A DNA stretch of 64,000 nucleotides, taken from assembly GCF_023715615.1 (NCBI RefSeq), contig NZ_JAMBOM010000001.1, positions 992,001-1,056,000 on the forward strand. The letters are read 5' to 3'. Source of the stretch: Sporosarcina aquimarina. GTDB lineage: Bacteria > Bacillota > Bacilli > Bacillales_A > Planococcaceae. Within the stretch, counting starts at the first letter, position 1; the number at the start of each line of letters is the position of its first letter. The translations under genes were made by a program, and so were the position numbers. Below, in pieces: positions 1 to 9,879 of the stretch. The notes beneath the pieces are model-generated. The model was not told the origin of the DNA and made no database searches. It worked only from the letters and a program-made list of their open reading frames with translations.

Positions 1-2131
1 TCCTCAGGGTCAGAACAGTAATCGTCCCCAAGGACAAACGGGTAACCGACCACAAGGACAAGGTAACAATCGTCCCCAAGGACAAAACGGAAACCGCTCT
101 CAGGGACAAACTAGCAATCGTCCACAAGGCCAATCTGCTAATCGTCCCCAAGGTCAATCCAACAATCGTCCATCAAGCGGCGGGCAGAGCTCAGCTCCAG
201 CAGGACAAAACCGTCCTAACCAAGGACCGTCTTCTCAAAATCGACAAGGCGGTGGCGGAAATCGTCGAGGCGGGCGTCCGCCAGCACGCGGCATTAACCA
301 AGGACGTCGTAGACATCGACCAGCGAACCCGATGCCTAAAGTGGAAAAGCCATTACCGGAAAAAATTACGTTTTATGAATCACTATCTGTTGGAGAACTT
401 GCGAACAAACTAGGTCGCGAACCGTCAGAAATCATTAAAAAATTATTCCTTCTTGGTGTAATGGCTACCATTAACCAAGAACTTGATAAAGATGCAATTG
501 AATTGATTTGTGCAGAGTACGATGTTGAAGTGGAAGAAGAAATTCGCATTGATGTAACGGACCTTGAAATTTACTTTGAAGATCCGGATACAGATGAGGA
601 TTCTGTTGAAACGGATACAGAAGCAATTGAGCGTCCACCTGTTGTAACAATCATGGGACACGTTGACCATGGTAAAACAACCTTACTCGATTCCATCCGG
701 GATACGAAAGTCACTCAAGGTGAAGCGGGCGGAATCACTCAGCATATCGGTGCTTATCAGATTAAGTCCGGCGGGAAAAAGATCACGTTCCTTGATACAC
801 CTGGACACGCAGCATTCACAACAATGCGCGCACGTGGTGCAAAGGTTACTGACCTCACAATCTTAGTTGTAGCTGCTGATGATGGAGTTATGCCACAAAC
901 GATTGAAGCTATTAACCATGCAAAAGCCGCTGAAGTTCCTATTATTGTTGCAGTGAATAAGATGGATAAACCTACAGCTAATCCTGATCGTGTCATGCAA
1001 GAGTTAACAGAACATGGACTAGTTCCTGAAGCATGGGGTGGAGATACAATCTTTGTTTCGATTTCAGCATTAAAAGGTGAAGGAATCGATCAATTGATTG
1101 AAATGATTTTACTGGTTGCTGAAGTTGCTGAATTGAAAGCAGATCCTTCTGTTCGCGCAAAAGGGACTGTCATAGAAGCTCAACTTGACCGCGGTCGTGG
1201 TGCTGTTGCGACCTTACTTGTTCAAGATGGAACACTTCGAGTTGGTGACCCAATTGTTGTTGGTAACACATTCGGTCGCGTTCGTGCAATGATTAATGAT
1301 GTTGGGCGCCGTGTAAAAGAAGTGGGTCCTTCTGCTCCTGTTGAAATTACTGGGCTAAGCAACGTTCCACAAGCAGGTGATCGCTTCGTTGTCTTCAAAG
1401 ATGAGAAAACAGCCCGTCAAATCGGTGAGAGCCGTGCAGGGGAAGCAATCCAAGAACAGCGTACAGAAAAGACGCGTGTTACATTGGATAACTTGTTCGA
1501 TCAGATGAAGGAAGGCGAAATGAAAGAATTGAACCTAATTGTCAAAGCTGATGTTCAAGGTACAGTGGAAGCAATGGCGGCTTCTCTCATGAAGATTGAT
1601 GTAGAAGGTGTCAATGTGAAAATTATTCACACTGGTGCTGGCGCCATCAATGAATCGGATATTTCCTTAGCAGCTGCTTCAAATGCAATCGTCATCGGCT
1701 TCAACGTACGTCCAGATGTTAATGCAAAGCGTGCTGCTGATGAAGAGGGCGTAGACATTCGCCTACACCGTGTCATCTATAAAGTTGTAGAAGAAATTGA
1801 ATCTGCAATGAAAGGTATGCTTGATCCTGAATTTGAAGAAAAAGTAATCGGTCAAGTAGAAGTCCGTGAAACATTCAAAGTTTCTAAAATCGGTACAATC
1901 GCCGGAAGTTATGTGACTGATGGTAAGATTACAAGAGATTCCTCAGTTCGTATTTACCGAGACAACATCGTCATTTTTGAAGGAGAACTTGATACATTAA
2001 AACGTTTCAAAGATGATGCCAAAGAGGTCGCGAAAGGATACGAGTGTGGAATCACGATTAAGAACTTCAATGATATAAAAGAAGGCGATATTATTGAGCC
2101 ATACGTCATGCAGGAAATTAAGCGCGTGTGA
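1..2131 (+). CDS. infB: Translation initiation factor IF-2, 3' part (5' end outside window)
   Basis: IF-2 is the GTPase that places initiator fMet-tRNA on the 30S subunit and promotes 70S joining. The reading frame is open from base 2 with no start in view, so the gene is cut by the window edge; the ATG at 332 is internal. Visible order: seven copies of an octapeptide [PS]QGQxxNR (bases 2-169), an Arg/Gly/Gln-rich linker, the IF2_N region, then the G domain with GHVDHGKT (about residue 109 counted from 332), DTPGH (about 155) and NKMD (about 209), followed by the beta-barrel and C-terminal fMet-tRNA-binding domains. The stop overlaps the next gene by 4 bases. Neighbours match the infB-ylxP-rbfA-truB operon of Bacillus. 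Certain as to family. Confidence 0.98.
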   Translation, partial: PQGQNSNRPQGQTGNRPQGQGNNRPQGQNGNRSQGQTSNRPQGQSANRPQGQSNNRPSSGGQSSAPAGQNRPNQGPSSQNRQGGGGNRRGGRPPARGINQGRRRHRPANPMPKVEKPLPEKITFYESLSVGELANKLGREPSEIIKKLFLLGVMATINQELDKDAIELICAEYDVEVEEEIRIDVTDLEIYFEDPDTDEDSVETDTEAIERPPVVTIMGHVDHGKTTLLDSIRDTKVTQGEAGGITQHIGAYQIKSGGKKITFLDTPGHAAFTTMRARGAKVTDLTILVVAADDGVMPQTIEAINHAKAAEVPIIVAVNKMDKPTANPDRVMQELTEHGLVPEAWGGDTIFVSISALKGEGIDQLIEMILLVAEVAELKADPSVRAKGTVIEAQLDRGRGAVATLLVQDGTLRVGDPIVVGNTFGRVRAMINDVGRRVKEVGPSAPVEITGLSNVPQAGDRFVVFKDEKTARQIGESRAGEAIQEQRTEKTRVTLDNLFDQMKEGEMKELNLIVKADVQGTVEAMAASLMKIDVEGVNVKIIHTGAGAINESDISLAAASNAIVIGFNVRPDVNAKRAADEEGVDIRLHRVIYKVVEEIESAMKGMLDPEFEEKVIGQVEVRETFKVSKIGTIAGSYVTDGKITRDSSVRIYRDNIVIFEGELDTLKRFKDDAKEVAKGYECGITIKNFNDIKEGDIIEPYVMQEIKRV
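2..169 (+). repeat. Seven in-frame 24-bp repeats in infB encoding [PS]QGQxxNR
   Basis: Seven consecutive 24-bp units encode [48 protein letters not shown] and PQGQSNNR. Synonymous differences (for example PQGQ coded with caa or cag) show that the peptide has been kept while the DNA drifted. The tract may continue upstream of the window. Confidence 0.9.
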
Positions 2132-2409
2132 TTGTTTACGCAGAATGTTCGTTCATCATTCCAATGGCGGCTTCTCTTAAAGATAAACGCTCAGTGCTTA
2201 AACGCATGATGGATCGTGTGAAAAATGGGTATAATGTTTCTATAGCTGAATTGGATCATCAAGATTTATGGCAAAGGACAACACTGGGTGTTGTCGCAGT
2301 TGCTTCATCAACTGAAGCCGCTGAACGTGAAATTCATCGCGTTCAGCGATTTCTTGAGTCCAATCCAGAGTGGGAACTAACTGAAATACAGATTGACTAT
2401 CTAGGATAG
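2128..2409 (+). CDS. ylxP: DUF503 family protein YlxP
   Basis: Small protein of 93 residues in the DUF503/YlxP family, which sits between infB and rbfA in many Firmicutes. The start is GTG at 2128, overlapping the infB stop as GTGA, which indicates translational coupling. The N-terminus ([12 protein letters not shown]) and the [10 protein letters not shown] segment are typical of the family. A link to ribosome assembly is suspected from its constant neighbours, but no reaction is established. Confidence 0.9.
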   Translation: MIVYAECSFIIPMAASLKDKRSVLKRMMDRVKNGYNVSIAELDHQDLWQRTTLGVVAVASSTEAAEREIHRVQRFLESNPEWELTEIQIDYLG

Positions 2410-2428
2410 TGAAGCGGGGTGAAACTCC

Positions 2429-2782
2429 ATGTCAATGCGTGTTAATCGAGTTGCAGAACAAATGAAAAAAGAGCTCGGTGACATTATAGGTCAACGTTTA
2501 AAAGATCCTCGTATTGGTTTCGTAACAGTTACCGATGTGGAAGTAACAGGGGATCTTCAGCAGGCAATGATTTATATTTCTGTTCTCGGAAAAGATTCTG
2601 AGAGAGAAGCGTCACTAGAAGGGCTTAAGAAAGCAAAAGGATTCATCCGCTCTGAAATTGGAAAACGAATCCGTTTGAGAAAAACACCAGAGATCGATTT
2701 CGCGTTTGATGAATCCGTCGCATACGGCAACCGAATCGAATCACTTCTACGTGAAGTGAAGGACGACGAGTCGGACAATTAA
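2429..2782 (+). CDS. rbfA: Ribosome-binding factor A
   Basis: RbfA binds the 30S subunit during late 16S rRNA maturation and helps in cold adaptation. The 117-residue protein has the usual N-terminus [16 protein letters not shown], the [19 protein letters not shown] region of the KH-like fold, and the [13 protein letters not shown] segment. Length equals that of Bacillus homologues. It lies 19 bases after ylxP and is followed by a terminator that ends this part of the operon. Confidence 0.97.
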   Translation: MSMRVNRVAEQMKKELGDIIGQRLKDPRIGFVTVTDVEVTGDLQQAMIYISVLGKDSEREASLEGLKKAKGFIRSEIGKRIRLRKTPEIDFAFDESVAYGNRIESLLREVKDDESDN

Positions 2783-2784
2783 AC

Positions 2785-2824
2785 AAAAGGGATCGGTATC
2801 CAATTGGATTTCCGATCCCTTTTT
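2785..2824 (+). terminator. Terminator after rbfA
   Basis: The arms AAAAGGGATCGG (2785-2796) and CCGATCCCTTTT (2812-2823) pair around a 15-base loop, followed by a T run. Confidence 0.85.
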
Positions 2825-2869
2825 ACGTTTACATAGCACTTAGCTAGCTGGATAAGAGGAGGCGATGAA

Positions 2870-3817
2870 ATGGACGGAATCCTGCCGCTGTGGAAAGAAA
2901 AAGGATTGACCTCACATGATTGTGTATTTAAATTAAGGAAAATTCTCCGCACGAAAAAAGTAGGGCATACAGGGACTCTTGATCCGAATGTAGAGGGCGT
3001 CCTTCCGATTTGCATCGGCTCAGCCACTAAAGTCGCATCATACATTACAGATTCAGGAAAAGAATACATTGCTGAAGTGTTAATTGGAAAGGCAACCGAA
3101 ACTGAAGATGCGGATGGCGCTGTTGTTGAGGAAGACTTATCGAACAAGGTCATCACTCGTGAACAGATCCTGCAAGCAGTAGAATCTTTAACAGGTTCTA
3201 TCACACAGATTCCGCCTATGTACTCCGCTGTTAAAGTGAATGGAAGAAAACTTTATGAGTATGCAAGAAAAGGAATTGAAGTGGAACGTCCCGAGAGAAT
3301 AGTTCACATCCATGAAATTGAGTTATTAAGTGAAGAGTCTCAATTCCAAGGAGTTGAGCCTCGTTTTACCATTAGAGTTTCTTGTGGTAAAGGGACGTAC
3401 ATCCGGACACTTGCAGTTCAAATCGGAGAACATCTTGGGTATCCTGCCCATATGTCCCAATTAGTTAGAACTGCTTCAGGGACATTTACACAAAATGATT
3501 GCCGCACGCTTGATGAAGTGCGCAAGATGCAAGATGAAGGTATTCTAGAAATGTTTTTAAAACCTTTGGAGTCGGCTTTAAATGGAATTGCTGAGGTGAA
3601 ATTGGATGAAAATGAAGAACTGCTGTCCAAGATTTTAAATGGTCAAGTTCTCCCCCTTCATCCGGTATTCGACTCAGCAGACGAAGCGCTATTCATGTTA
3701 AACAACAAAGCTCTAGCTGTGTATGCGCCTCATTCAGAAAAAAAGGGGCTTATGAAACCGGTAAAAATGTTTCCGGTTAATAGAAGAGAGGGGGAGAAAG
3801 ACCGTGGAAATAATTGA
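2870..3817 (+). CDS. truB: tRNA pseudouridine(55) synthase
   Basis: TruB converts U55 in the T-loop of tRNAs to pseudouridine. The 315-residue protein has the catalytic motif GHTGTLDP with Asp38, the IPPMYSAVKVNGRKLYEYAR motif region, and the GTYIRTLA motif; a C-terminal PUA-like part follows. A strong AGGAGG site precedes the ATG at 2870. The last 14 bases overlap the start of ribF, so the two are likely translated together. Confidence 0.97.
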   Translation: MDGILPLWKEKGLTSHDCVFKLRKILRTKKVGHTGTLDPNVEGVLPICIGSATKVASYITDSGKEYIAEVLIGKATETEDADGAVVEEDLSNKVITREQILQAVESLTGSITQIPPMYSAVKVNGRKLYEYARKGIEVERPERIVHIHEIELLSEESQFQGVEPRFTIRVSCGKGTYIRTLAVQIGEHLGYPAHMSQLVRTASGTFTQNDCRTLDEVRKMQDEGILEMFLKPLESALNGIAEVKLDENEELLSKILNGQVLPLHPVFDSADEALFMLNNKALAVYAPHSEKKGLMKPVKMFPVNRREGEKDRGNN

Positions 3818-4751
3818 GTTGAAAGTTGAACAAGGGATTGTACAGATTGTAGACAAAGAATTTTCAGTAGCTATCGGTTTTTTCGATGGATTGCATAAAG
3901 GTCATCAGGTCGTCATCCAACGCGCAATTGACACATCAAAACAATTAAACAATTTTCCAGCTGTCATGACATTCAATCCACATCCATCTCATTTGTTTAC
4001 AGATGAAAAAGGTAAGATTGGGTACATCACGCCTTTGGAGGAGAAAAAAAGAATTCTTCATGAAATGGGTATAGACACATTGTTTATCGTTACATTTGAT
4101 CGAGACCTTGCTGATTTGAGCCCTGAGGAATTTGTTGAACAAGTCTTGAACAAGTTAAATGTGCGTCATGTAACAGCTGGATTTGACTTCACATTTGGTG
4201 CAAAAGGCAAAGGAACAATGGAACAGATGGCTTCTTTAGCAAATGGAACATTTGGTACGACACTTGTGGAAAAAGTTGCTGAGAGTGATGAGAAGATTTC
4301 ATCTACACGTATCCGTAAGTTATTGGCAGAAGGAGAAGTGGCAAAAACAGCAATGCTACTTGGCAGGCCTTTTCGTTCAATCGGCAAAGTTGTAGATGGA
4401 GATAAACGCGGTAGGCAACTTGGTTTTCCGACCGCAAATATTATTCCGGGTGCTGAACTTATAGTTCCGCAAAACGGAGTCTATGCAGTTCGATTTACAG
4501 TAGACGGAACTACTTATGATGGTGTTTGTAATATTGGCGTCAAGCCAACATTCGATCAGCCTGATGAAGCACGAAAAACGATTGAAGTGAATGTATTCAA
4601 TTTTGATGGAAATCTGTACGGCAAACAAGCAATTGTTGACTGGATTGACCACATCAGACCTGAACAGAAATTCGAATCAATCGACATGCTCATAAGTCAA
4701 ATTGCGAAAGATAAAGAAATCGCTAAAAAGATTCTTTCTAAAAAAGACTGA
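3804..4751 (+). CDS. ribF: Bifunctional riboflavin kinase / FMN adenylyltransferase
   Basis: Converts riboflavin to FMN and then FAD. The N-terminal nucleotidyltransferase domain carries GFFDGLHKGHQ (residues 25-35), the ssTRIRKLL motif closes it, and the C-terminal kinase domain has GRQLGFPTANI (about 200-210). The 315-residue length is standard; B. subtilis calls it ribC. The GTG start at 3804 follows a GAGGGGGAG site and overlaps truB. No FMN riboswitch is seen, as expected for a housekeeping gene within this operon. Confidence 0.97.
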   Translation: MEIIELKVEQGIVQIVDKEFSVAIGFFDGLHKGHQVVIQRAIDTSKQLNNFPAVMTFNPHPSHLFTDEKGKIGYITPLEEKKRILHEMGIDTLFIVTFDRDLADLSPEEFVEQVLNKLNVRHVTAGFDFTFGAKGKGTMEQMASLANGTFGTTLVEKVAESDEKISSTRIRKLLAEGEVAKTAMLLGRPFRSIGKVVDGDKRGRQLGFPTANIIPGAELIVPQNGVYAVRFTVDGTTYDGVCNIGVKPTFDQPDEARKTIEVNVFNFDGNLYGKQAIVDWIDHIRPEQKFESIDMLISQIAKDKEIAKKILSKKD

Positions 4752-4754
4752 CGG

Positions 4755-4783
4755 TTGCAAGGGGAAGTCTCGCATGCTATGAT
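4755..4783 (+). promoter_or_regulatory. Sigma-A-type promoter for rpsO
   Basis: TTGCAA (4755-4760) and TATGAT (4778-4783) are separated by 17 bases, directly after the ribF stop. The predicted start near 4790 coincides with the palindromic TGTACAATGTACA at 4791-4803 and gives a leader of about 90 bases. Confidence 0.7.
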
Positions 4784-4789
4784 AGGTAA

Positions 4790-4880
4790 GTGTACAATGT
4801 ACACGAACCTTTCCTTGGCATGACGATTCACCAACGTATGCTTGGGACTTGGGGATATTAAAGAATGGGAGGTGACTAGG
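4790..4880 (+). promoter_or_regulatory. Candidate autoregulatory leader of rpsO
   Basis: The leader between the predicted start site and the rpsO ATG is long for a housekeeping gene and G-rich near the ribosome-binding site. Ribosomal protein S15 is known to repress its own message through structured leaders in several bacterial groups, including Geobacillus-type Firmicutes. Whether this leader folds into the three-way-junction type was not computed, so the assignment rests mostly on position. Confidence 0.35.
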
Positions 4881-5150
4881 ATGGCTATTACACAAGAGCG
4901 TAAACATGAATTGATTAACGAATTCAAAACTCATGAAAACGACACAGGGTCTGCAGATGTTCAGATCGCTATCCTTACTGAAGAAATCAACAACTTGAAC
5001 GAGCACTTACGTTCACACAAGAAGGATAACCACTCACGCCGCGGTCTTTATAAGATGGTCGGTACACGTCGTCGTCTTTTGAAGTACTTGCGTGAAACAG
5101 AAGTTCAGCGTTACCGTGATCTAATCGCAAAACTCGGCCTACGCCGTTAA
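4881..5150 (+). CDS. rpsO: 30S ribosomal protein S15
   Basis: Primary 16S rRNA-binding protein of the central domain, 89 residues. The ATG at 4881 after GGGAGGTGA gives [15 protein letters not shown], the standard N-terminus; an in-frame upstream ATG at 4842 is rejected because it lacks a matching homologous extension. The conserved [20 protein letters not shown] core binds rRNA. It has its own promoter and terminator. Confidence 0.98.
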   Translation: MAITQERKHELINEFKTHENDTGSADVQIAILTEEINNLNEHLRSHKKDNHSRRGLYKMVGTRRRLLKYLRETEVQRYRDLIAKLGLRR

Positions 5151-5162
5151 TATTGACAACCG

Positions 5163-5188
5163 AAAAAGCGGGCTTTGCCCGCTTTTTT
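5163..5188 (+). terminator. Terminator after rpsO
   Basis: AAAAAGCGGGC and GCCCGCTTTTTT form an 11-bp stem with a TTT loop followed by T residues. Confidence 0.92.
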
Positions 5189-5335
5189 CTATGCACACGG
5201 ACAATAACACTGGCGTTTGTAACTCCAATATCCCATTACTCAATGAAATATTTCGCAAACCATTGCTTAATTTGATACACTAATACGTAATACATACTAC
5301 GTAAACACAGGATGTAAATCGAGAGGAGATCAATC

Positions 5336-7453
5336 ATGACAGAACACAAAAAGTTTACAATGGATTGGGCTGGCAGAGAGCTCACCATCGAAACGGGGCA
5401 ACTTGCAAAGCAAGCAAACGGGGCAGTTTTCGTGCGCTACGGAGAAACGACAGTCCTCTCTACTGCAACTGCTTCTAAAAATCCGAAAGCACTAGATTTC
5501 TTCCCCCTTACTGTGAATTATGAGGAACGTCTTTATGCAGTTGGTAAAATCCCAGGAGGGTTCATCAAGCGTGAAGGACGTCCGTCTGAAAAAGCAATTT
5601 TGACGAGCCGTTTAATTGACCGTCCAATACGACCTCTATTCCCAGAAGGATTCCGCAATGACTTGCAAGTGATTTCACTTGTCATGTCAGTAGACCAAGA
5701 TTGTTCGTCAGAAATGGCAGCAATGATTGGATCTTCACTTGCAATTTCCATTTCAGATATTCCATTTGATGGTCCTATTGCAGGTGTTCAAATCGGTCGT
5801 ATAAATGACGAATTCATCGTCAATCCTACGCCAGCACAACTTGAAGCAAGCGAACTTGATCTTGTAGTGGCTGGAACAAAAGATGCAATCAATATGGTAG
5901 AAGCCGGCGCGAAAGAAGTGTCTGAGGCTATTATGTTAGAAGCAATCATGTTCGGTCATGAAGAAATCAAGAAACTCGTTGCCTTCCAAGAAAAAATCAT
6001 TGCAGAAGTAGGCAAAGAAAAGATGGAGATCGAATTGTTCCAACTCGATCAGGATCTTGTTGCATCGATTAAAGAGAGCTGTAATAGCGATTTAGTCCAA
6101 GCCATCCAGACTGAAGAAAAGCATGCTCGTGAAGAAGCAATCACTGCTGTGAAAAACGAAGTGATCGCACGTTACGAAGAGAACGAAGCAGATGATGCGA
6201 CGATGAAGCAAGTTCGTAACGTATTGGAAAAGCTTGTGAAAGATGAAGTACGTCGTCTCATTACAGATGAAAAAGTACGTCCAGATGGTCGTGGACTTGA
6301 AGAAATCCGTCCACTTTCTTCAGAAACAGGCATTCTTCCTAGAGCGCACGGTTCAGGTCTATTTACACGCGGACAAACTCAAGCACTTAGCGTATGTACA
6401 TTAGGTGCACTCGGTGAAGTGCAAATTATTGATGGGCTAGGGTTAGAAGAAACGAAACGCTTCATGCACCACTATAATTTCCCGAACTTTAGTGTTGGAG
6501 AAACGGGTCCAATCCGTGCTCCTGGTCGTCGAGAAATTGGTCACGGTGCACTAGGAGAACGCGCACTTTCAACAATCATTCCAGATGAAAAAGATTTCCC
6601 ATACACAATTCGACTTGTAGCTGAAGTTCTTGAATCTAACGGTTCTTCATCTCAGGCTTCAATTTGTGCTTCAACTATGGCGATGATGAATGCAGGAGTT
6701 CCAATCAAAGCACCAGTTGCGGGGATCGCAATGGGACTTGTGAAAAAAGGGGACAACTACTCGGTGCTGTCTGATATCCAAGGAATGGAAGACCACTTGG
6801 GAGATATGGACTTCAAAGTAGCGGGTACTGCTGAAGGAATTACAGCACTTCAAATGGATATAAAAATCGAAGGTCTTTCTCGACAGATTTTGGAAGAAGC
6901 ATTGTCACAGGCGAAAATCGGTCGTATGAAGATTCTTGGTCACATGCTCGAAACGATTGCGCAACCAGCACAAGAACTTTCCAAATATGCTCCTAAGATC
7001 ATTATGATTCATATCAATCCAGACAAGATCCGTGATGTTATCGGACCTGGTGGTAAAGTGATCAACAAGATTATTGAAGAAACTGGCGTGAAAATCGATA
7101 CAGAACAAGATGGTACAATCTACATTTCATCTCCGGATTCTGAGATGAACGACAAAGCGAAGAAGATGATTGAAAATATCGTCCGCGAAGCAAAAGTCGG
7201 AGAATATTACATGGCAAAAGTAAAACGTATTGAAAAATTTGGTGCTTTCCTTGAGTTGTTCCCAGGAAAAGATGGATTGCTCCACATTTCCGAAATTCAA
7301 GAAGAACGTACGAAAGCAGTAGAAGACGTTATGAAATTGGGTGACGAACTCTTCGTCAAAGTCATCGAAATTGACAACCAAGGTCGCGTTAACCTATCGC
7401 GTAAAATTGTCATTAAAGAAGAAAAAGAAAAAGCAGAACAAAAAGGCGAGTAA
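5336..7453 (+). CDS. pnp: Polyribonucleotide nucleotidyltransferase (PNPase)
   Basis: Processive 3'-5' phosphorolytic exoribonuclease and a partner in the RNA degradation complex with RNase Y and RNase J. The 705-residue protein shows two RNase PH domains, a KH domain with [16 protein letters not shown] (about 562-577), and an S1 domain from about 620 to 690. The ATG at 5336 follows GAGAGGAG. The 185-base gap after rpsO probably contains its own promoter; a symmetric motif TACGTA-N8-TACGTA is at 5284-5303. Confidence 0.98.
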   Translation: MTEHKKFTMDWAGRELTIETGQLAKQANGAVFVRYGETTVLSTATASKNPKALDFFPLTVNYEERLYAVGKIPGGFIKREGRPSEKAILTSRLIDRPIRPLFPEGFRNDLQVISLVMSVDQDCSSEMAAMIGSSLAISISDIPFDGPIAGVQIGRINDEFIVNPTPAQLEASELDLVVAGTKDAINMVEAGAKEVSEAIMLEAIMFGHEEIKKLVAFQEKIIAEVGKEKMEIELFQLDQDLVASIKESCNSDLVQAIQTEEKHAREEAITAVKNEVIARYEENEADDATMKQVRNVLEKLVKDEVRRLITDEKVRPDGRGLEEIRPLSSETGILPRAHGSGLFTRGQTQALSVCTLGALGEVQIIDGLGLEETKRFMHHYNFPNFSVGETGPIRAPGRREIGHGALGERALSTIIPDEKDFPYTIRLVAEVLESNGSSSQASICASTMAMMNAGVPIKAPVAGIAMGLVKKGDNYSVLSDIQGMEDHLGDMDFKVAGTAEGITALQMDIKIEGLSRQILEEALSQAKIGRMKILGHMLETIAQPAQELSKYAPKIIMIHINPDKIRDVIGPGGKVINKIIEETGVKIDTEQDGTIYISSPDSEMNDKAKKMIENIVREAKVGEYYMAKVKRIEKFGAFLELFPGKDGLLHISEIQEERTKAVEDVMKLGDELFVKVIEIDNQGRVNLSRKIVIKEEKEKAEQKGE

Positions 7454-7466
7454 TTTATATCGCAAG

Positions 7467-7506
7467 AAGCCTCCCTCCCACAGTTGTGAGAGCGGGGCTT
7501 TTTTGT
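7467..7506 (+). terminator. Terminator after pnp
   Basis: An imperfect long stem begins AAGCC at 7467 and closes with GGCTT before a T run; the CACA/TGTG inner segment strengthens it. Confidence 0.85.
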
Positions 7507-7531
7507 TTACGGATAATAGGGAGGCACCATA

Positions 7532-8761
7532 ATGGTAACTATTCAAACACTAGAAAATGGCGTAAGGGTCGTAAGTGAGGCGATATCCCACGCCCGCTCG
7601 GTATCGCTTGGGATATGGGTAAAAGTAGGTTCTGCCGAAGAGTTGACAGGTGAGGAAGGCATTGCACATTTCATAGAGCACATGCTCTTTAAAGGCACCA
7701 CGTCCCTTACAGCAAAAGAAATCGCACAGCAATTTGATCGATTTGGAGGTGATATCAACGCCTTTACGACAAAAGAAGCGACTTGTTTCTACGCAACCGT
7801 TTTAGAAGATCGTGCAAAAGACGCAGCACGTATCTTGGCAGATATGTTATTGAATTCTAAATTAGATGAACATGAAATGGCGAAAGAAAAATCTGTCATT
7901 ATTGACGAACTTGCATCTGTTGAAGATTCTCCAGAAGAAGATGCAGATGAACGCTTATGGGCGCTCATGTATCCCCATCATTCCATAGGCAAACCGATTG
8001 GCGGCACACCAGAGCGTGTCCAGTCCTTTACAAGACAGAACCTAATCGCATTCATGGATCGTTTTTATACACCGGAACGGATTGTCATTTCTGTTGCAGG
8101 AAATTTTAATCATTCTTTGCTACTAGAGATTGAGCAACTATTTGGTACATTTAACAAAACTGTTTTAAACGAGCCACGCCCAACTTTGAAACCGGCTAAC
8201 TTCACAAATGGAGAAGGTCGAAAAGCAAAAGATATCGAGCAATCCCATCTGTTATTAGGTTACCCAGGTCTTCCCCTCAAGCACCCTGACATATACAGCT
8301 TGGCAATGCTCGATAGTATTCTTGGAGGAACGATGTCATCGCGATTGTTCCAAGAAGTGCGAGAAGAAAAAGGTTTGGCGTACTCGGTATATTCCTACTA
8401 CGCTTCTCATGCAGAGGAGGGGGCATTCGTCATTGGATGCGCAGCTTCTCCAGAGAACGAGAAACAGTTATTTGAAACCGTTCAGTCCGCTATTCAAGAG
8501 ATTATCGAGCATGGAGTAACTGCTGAAGAACTCAGGAACGCAAAAGAACAAATGCGCGGAAGTTACCTAATCGGCTTAGAAAGTACAGAAGCAAGAATGC
8601 ATAGAAATGGCAATAACGAGTTGATCCTTGGCGAACATCGTTCGGAAGAAGAAATCATTGCTCGGATCCAAGCAGTTACGACGAAAGATGTAGCAGAAAT
8701 GGCAAATGCTTTGCTAAGGAATGCGCCTGCAATATCCATTGTTTCTCCAAACCAATACTAA
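7532..8761 (+). CDS. mlpA: M16 family zinc metallopeptidase (MlpA/YmxG)
   Basis: Insulinase/processing-peptidase family enzyme of 409 residues. The inverted zinc motif HFIEH is at residues 46-50 (His46, Glu49, His50), with the distal acidic segment KSVIIDELASVEDSPEED about 75 residues on. The C-terminal M16 domain holds the R/Y pair region (SSRLFQEVREEKGLAYSVYSYY). In B. subtilis ymxG (mlpA) lies at the same place between pnp and ymxH. ylxY, which sits between pnp and mlpA there, is absent. Substrate unknown. Confidence 0.93.
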   Translation: MVTIQTLENGVRVVSEAISHARSVSLGIWVKVGSAEELTGEEGIAHFIEHMLFKGTTSLTAKEIAQQFDRFGGDINAFTTKEATCFYATVLEDRAKDAARILADMLLNSKLDEHEMAKEKSVIIDELASVEDSPEEDADERLWALMYPHHSIGKPIGGTPERVQSFTRQNLIAFMDRFYTPERIVISVAGNFNHSLLLEIEQLFGTFNKTVLNEPRPTLKPANFTNGEGRKAKDIEQSHLLLGYPGLPLKHPDIYSLAMLDSILGGTMSSRLFQEVREEKGLAYSVYSYYASHAEEGAFVIGCAASPENEKQLFETVQSAIQEIIEHGVTAEELRNAKEQMRGSYLIGLESTEARMHRNGNNELILGEHRSEEEIIARIQAVTTKDVAEMANALLRNAPAISIVSPNQY

Positions 8762-8830
8762 TCAAATGGATTGTCAGCTTTTCACATGTTTAATCATAGA
8801 CTAGTTGTAAAGAGACTAGGAGGAATGCAT

Positions 8831-9103
8831 GTGCTATTGTCTGAACTCGCTCAAAAAGAGTTGATTCAAGTAGAAGAGGGCATCCGTTACGGGTTTTTAG
8901 CAGATACGGATTTGTTATTCGATCGTTCGAGCGGTACGATTATTGGATTTGAAATTCGTGATCGAGCGAGTAAAATTCCATTTCTACAAAAGAAAGAAGC
9001 ATCAAAGCAATATATTCCATGGAGCGAAATCGTATTAATTGGCGAACACCGTATTTTATTTGGTCGAACTCATTTCTTAGATGGAGCAGAGTTTGATGAG
9101 TGA
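8831..9103 (+). CDS. ymxH: YlmC/YmxH family PRC-barrel protein
   Basis: A 90-residue PRC-barrel-like protein of the YlmC/YmxH sporulation family. The start is taken as GTG at 8831 because AGGAGG (8818-8823) lies 7 bases upstream; the ATG at 8825 is too close to it. The sequence LLSELAQKELIQVEEG matches the family N-terminus. It directly precedes dpaA as in B. subtilis. Its molecular role is not known. Confidence 0.85.
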   Translation: MLLSELAQKELIQVEEGIRYGFLADTDLLFDRSSGTIIGFEIRDRASKIPFLQKKEASKQYIPWSEIVLIGEHRILFGRTHFLDGAEFDE

Positions 9104-9875
9104 AGCGCGTTGGCTCATGATTGGTTCTGATCGTCGGATAGAAGAATGCGCCAGTTTTTTCAAAGAACAAGGCTTGGATGTTACGGTTCACTTACATGAT
9201 GACGTGTCAGAGGACCTTACAAACAAGATTGTCGAAATTCACCCTACCCATATTGTGTTACCGATACAAGGGATGAAGGGGATGCTCGACTCAAAACTAT
9301 TTTCCAGAGGGACTGCTTTTTTTACAGGCATTCTTCCTGAAGTCCAGAAAACAGCATTGGAATCATCAGGTCATTTAGTGTCGAGCTATCTAAGTGATGA
9401 ACGATTTGTTTGGAATAATGCTCTTCTCACGGCAGAAGGTTTCGTGAAAGATTTTTATCTGGAAACCAACACGCCGATTGCTAATACCCATTTTCAACTA
9501 GCTGGTTTTGGAAGAGTAGGGAGAATGCTTGCTCACGTTCTCTCGGCATCTGGCGCCAAACTGACGGTTTTTGCAAGGTCAGAATCTCAACTCGGTGAAG
9601 CTGAAGCCTTGGGATTTGAAGTGAAAAATCTATCGCCAGATGTTGAATTCAAACCTGGCTTTTTGATAAATACCATTCCCTCTCAATGGCTATCTTTACA
9701 GCCAGAAGATACTTTACGTGTGTTTGATCTGGCATCTAAGCCCGGGTGCCTAAAGCCCGGAATGTCCTCTGCATACTATACGTTACACCTCGGTCTGCCG
9801 GGAAAACATTTTCCGCAAAGAGCAGCAAGCTACCTGGCAGATACAATTTTGAGGATGTGTAGAGGAAAGGAGTAA
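9096..9875 (+). CDS. dpaA: Dipicolinate synthase subunit A
   Basis: With DpaB makes dipicolinic acid from the lysine-pathway intermediate dihydrodipicolinate in the mother cell; the product fills the spore core. A Rossmann motif AGFGRVGRMLAHVLS starts near residue 136, and the C-terminus FDLASKPGC resembles the SpoVFA family. The ATG at 9096 overlaps the ymxH stop and has GGAG upstream; an ATG at 9081 is an alternative. At about 259 residues it is shorter than B. subtilis SpoVFA (about 297), mainly in the N-terminal half. The gene is followed at once by dpaB. Confidence 0.93.
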   Translation: MSEARWLMIGSDRRIEECASFFKEQGLDVTVHLHDDVSEDLTNKIVEIHPTHIVLPIQGMKGMLDSKLFSRGTAFFTGILPEVQKTALESSGHLVSSYLSDERFVWNNALLTAEGFVKDFYLETNTPIANTHFQLAGFGRVGRMLAHVLSASGAKLTVFARSESQLGEAEALGFEVKNLSPDVEFKPGFLINTIPSQWLSLQPEDTLRVFDLASKPGCLKPGMSSAYYTLHLGLPGKHFPQRAASYLADTILRMCRGKE

Positions 9876-9879
9876 AAAA

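Noticed and set aside
4842..4880. Extended start for rpsO
   Set aside because: S15 starts MAITQ; the upstream part lies in the leader.
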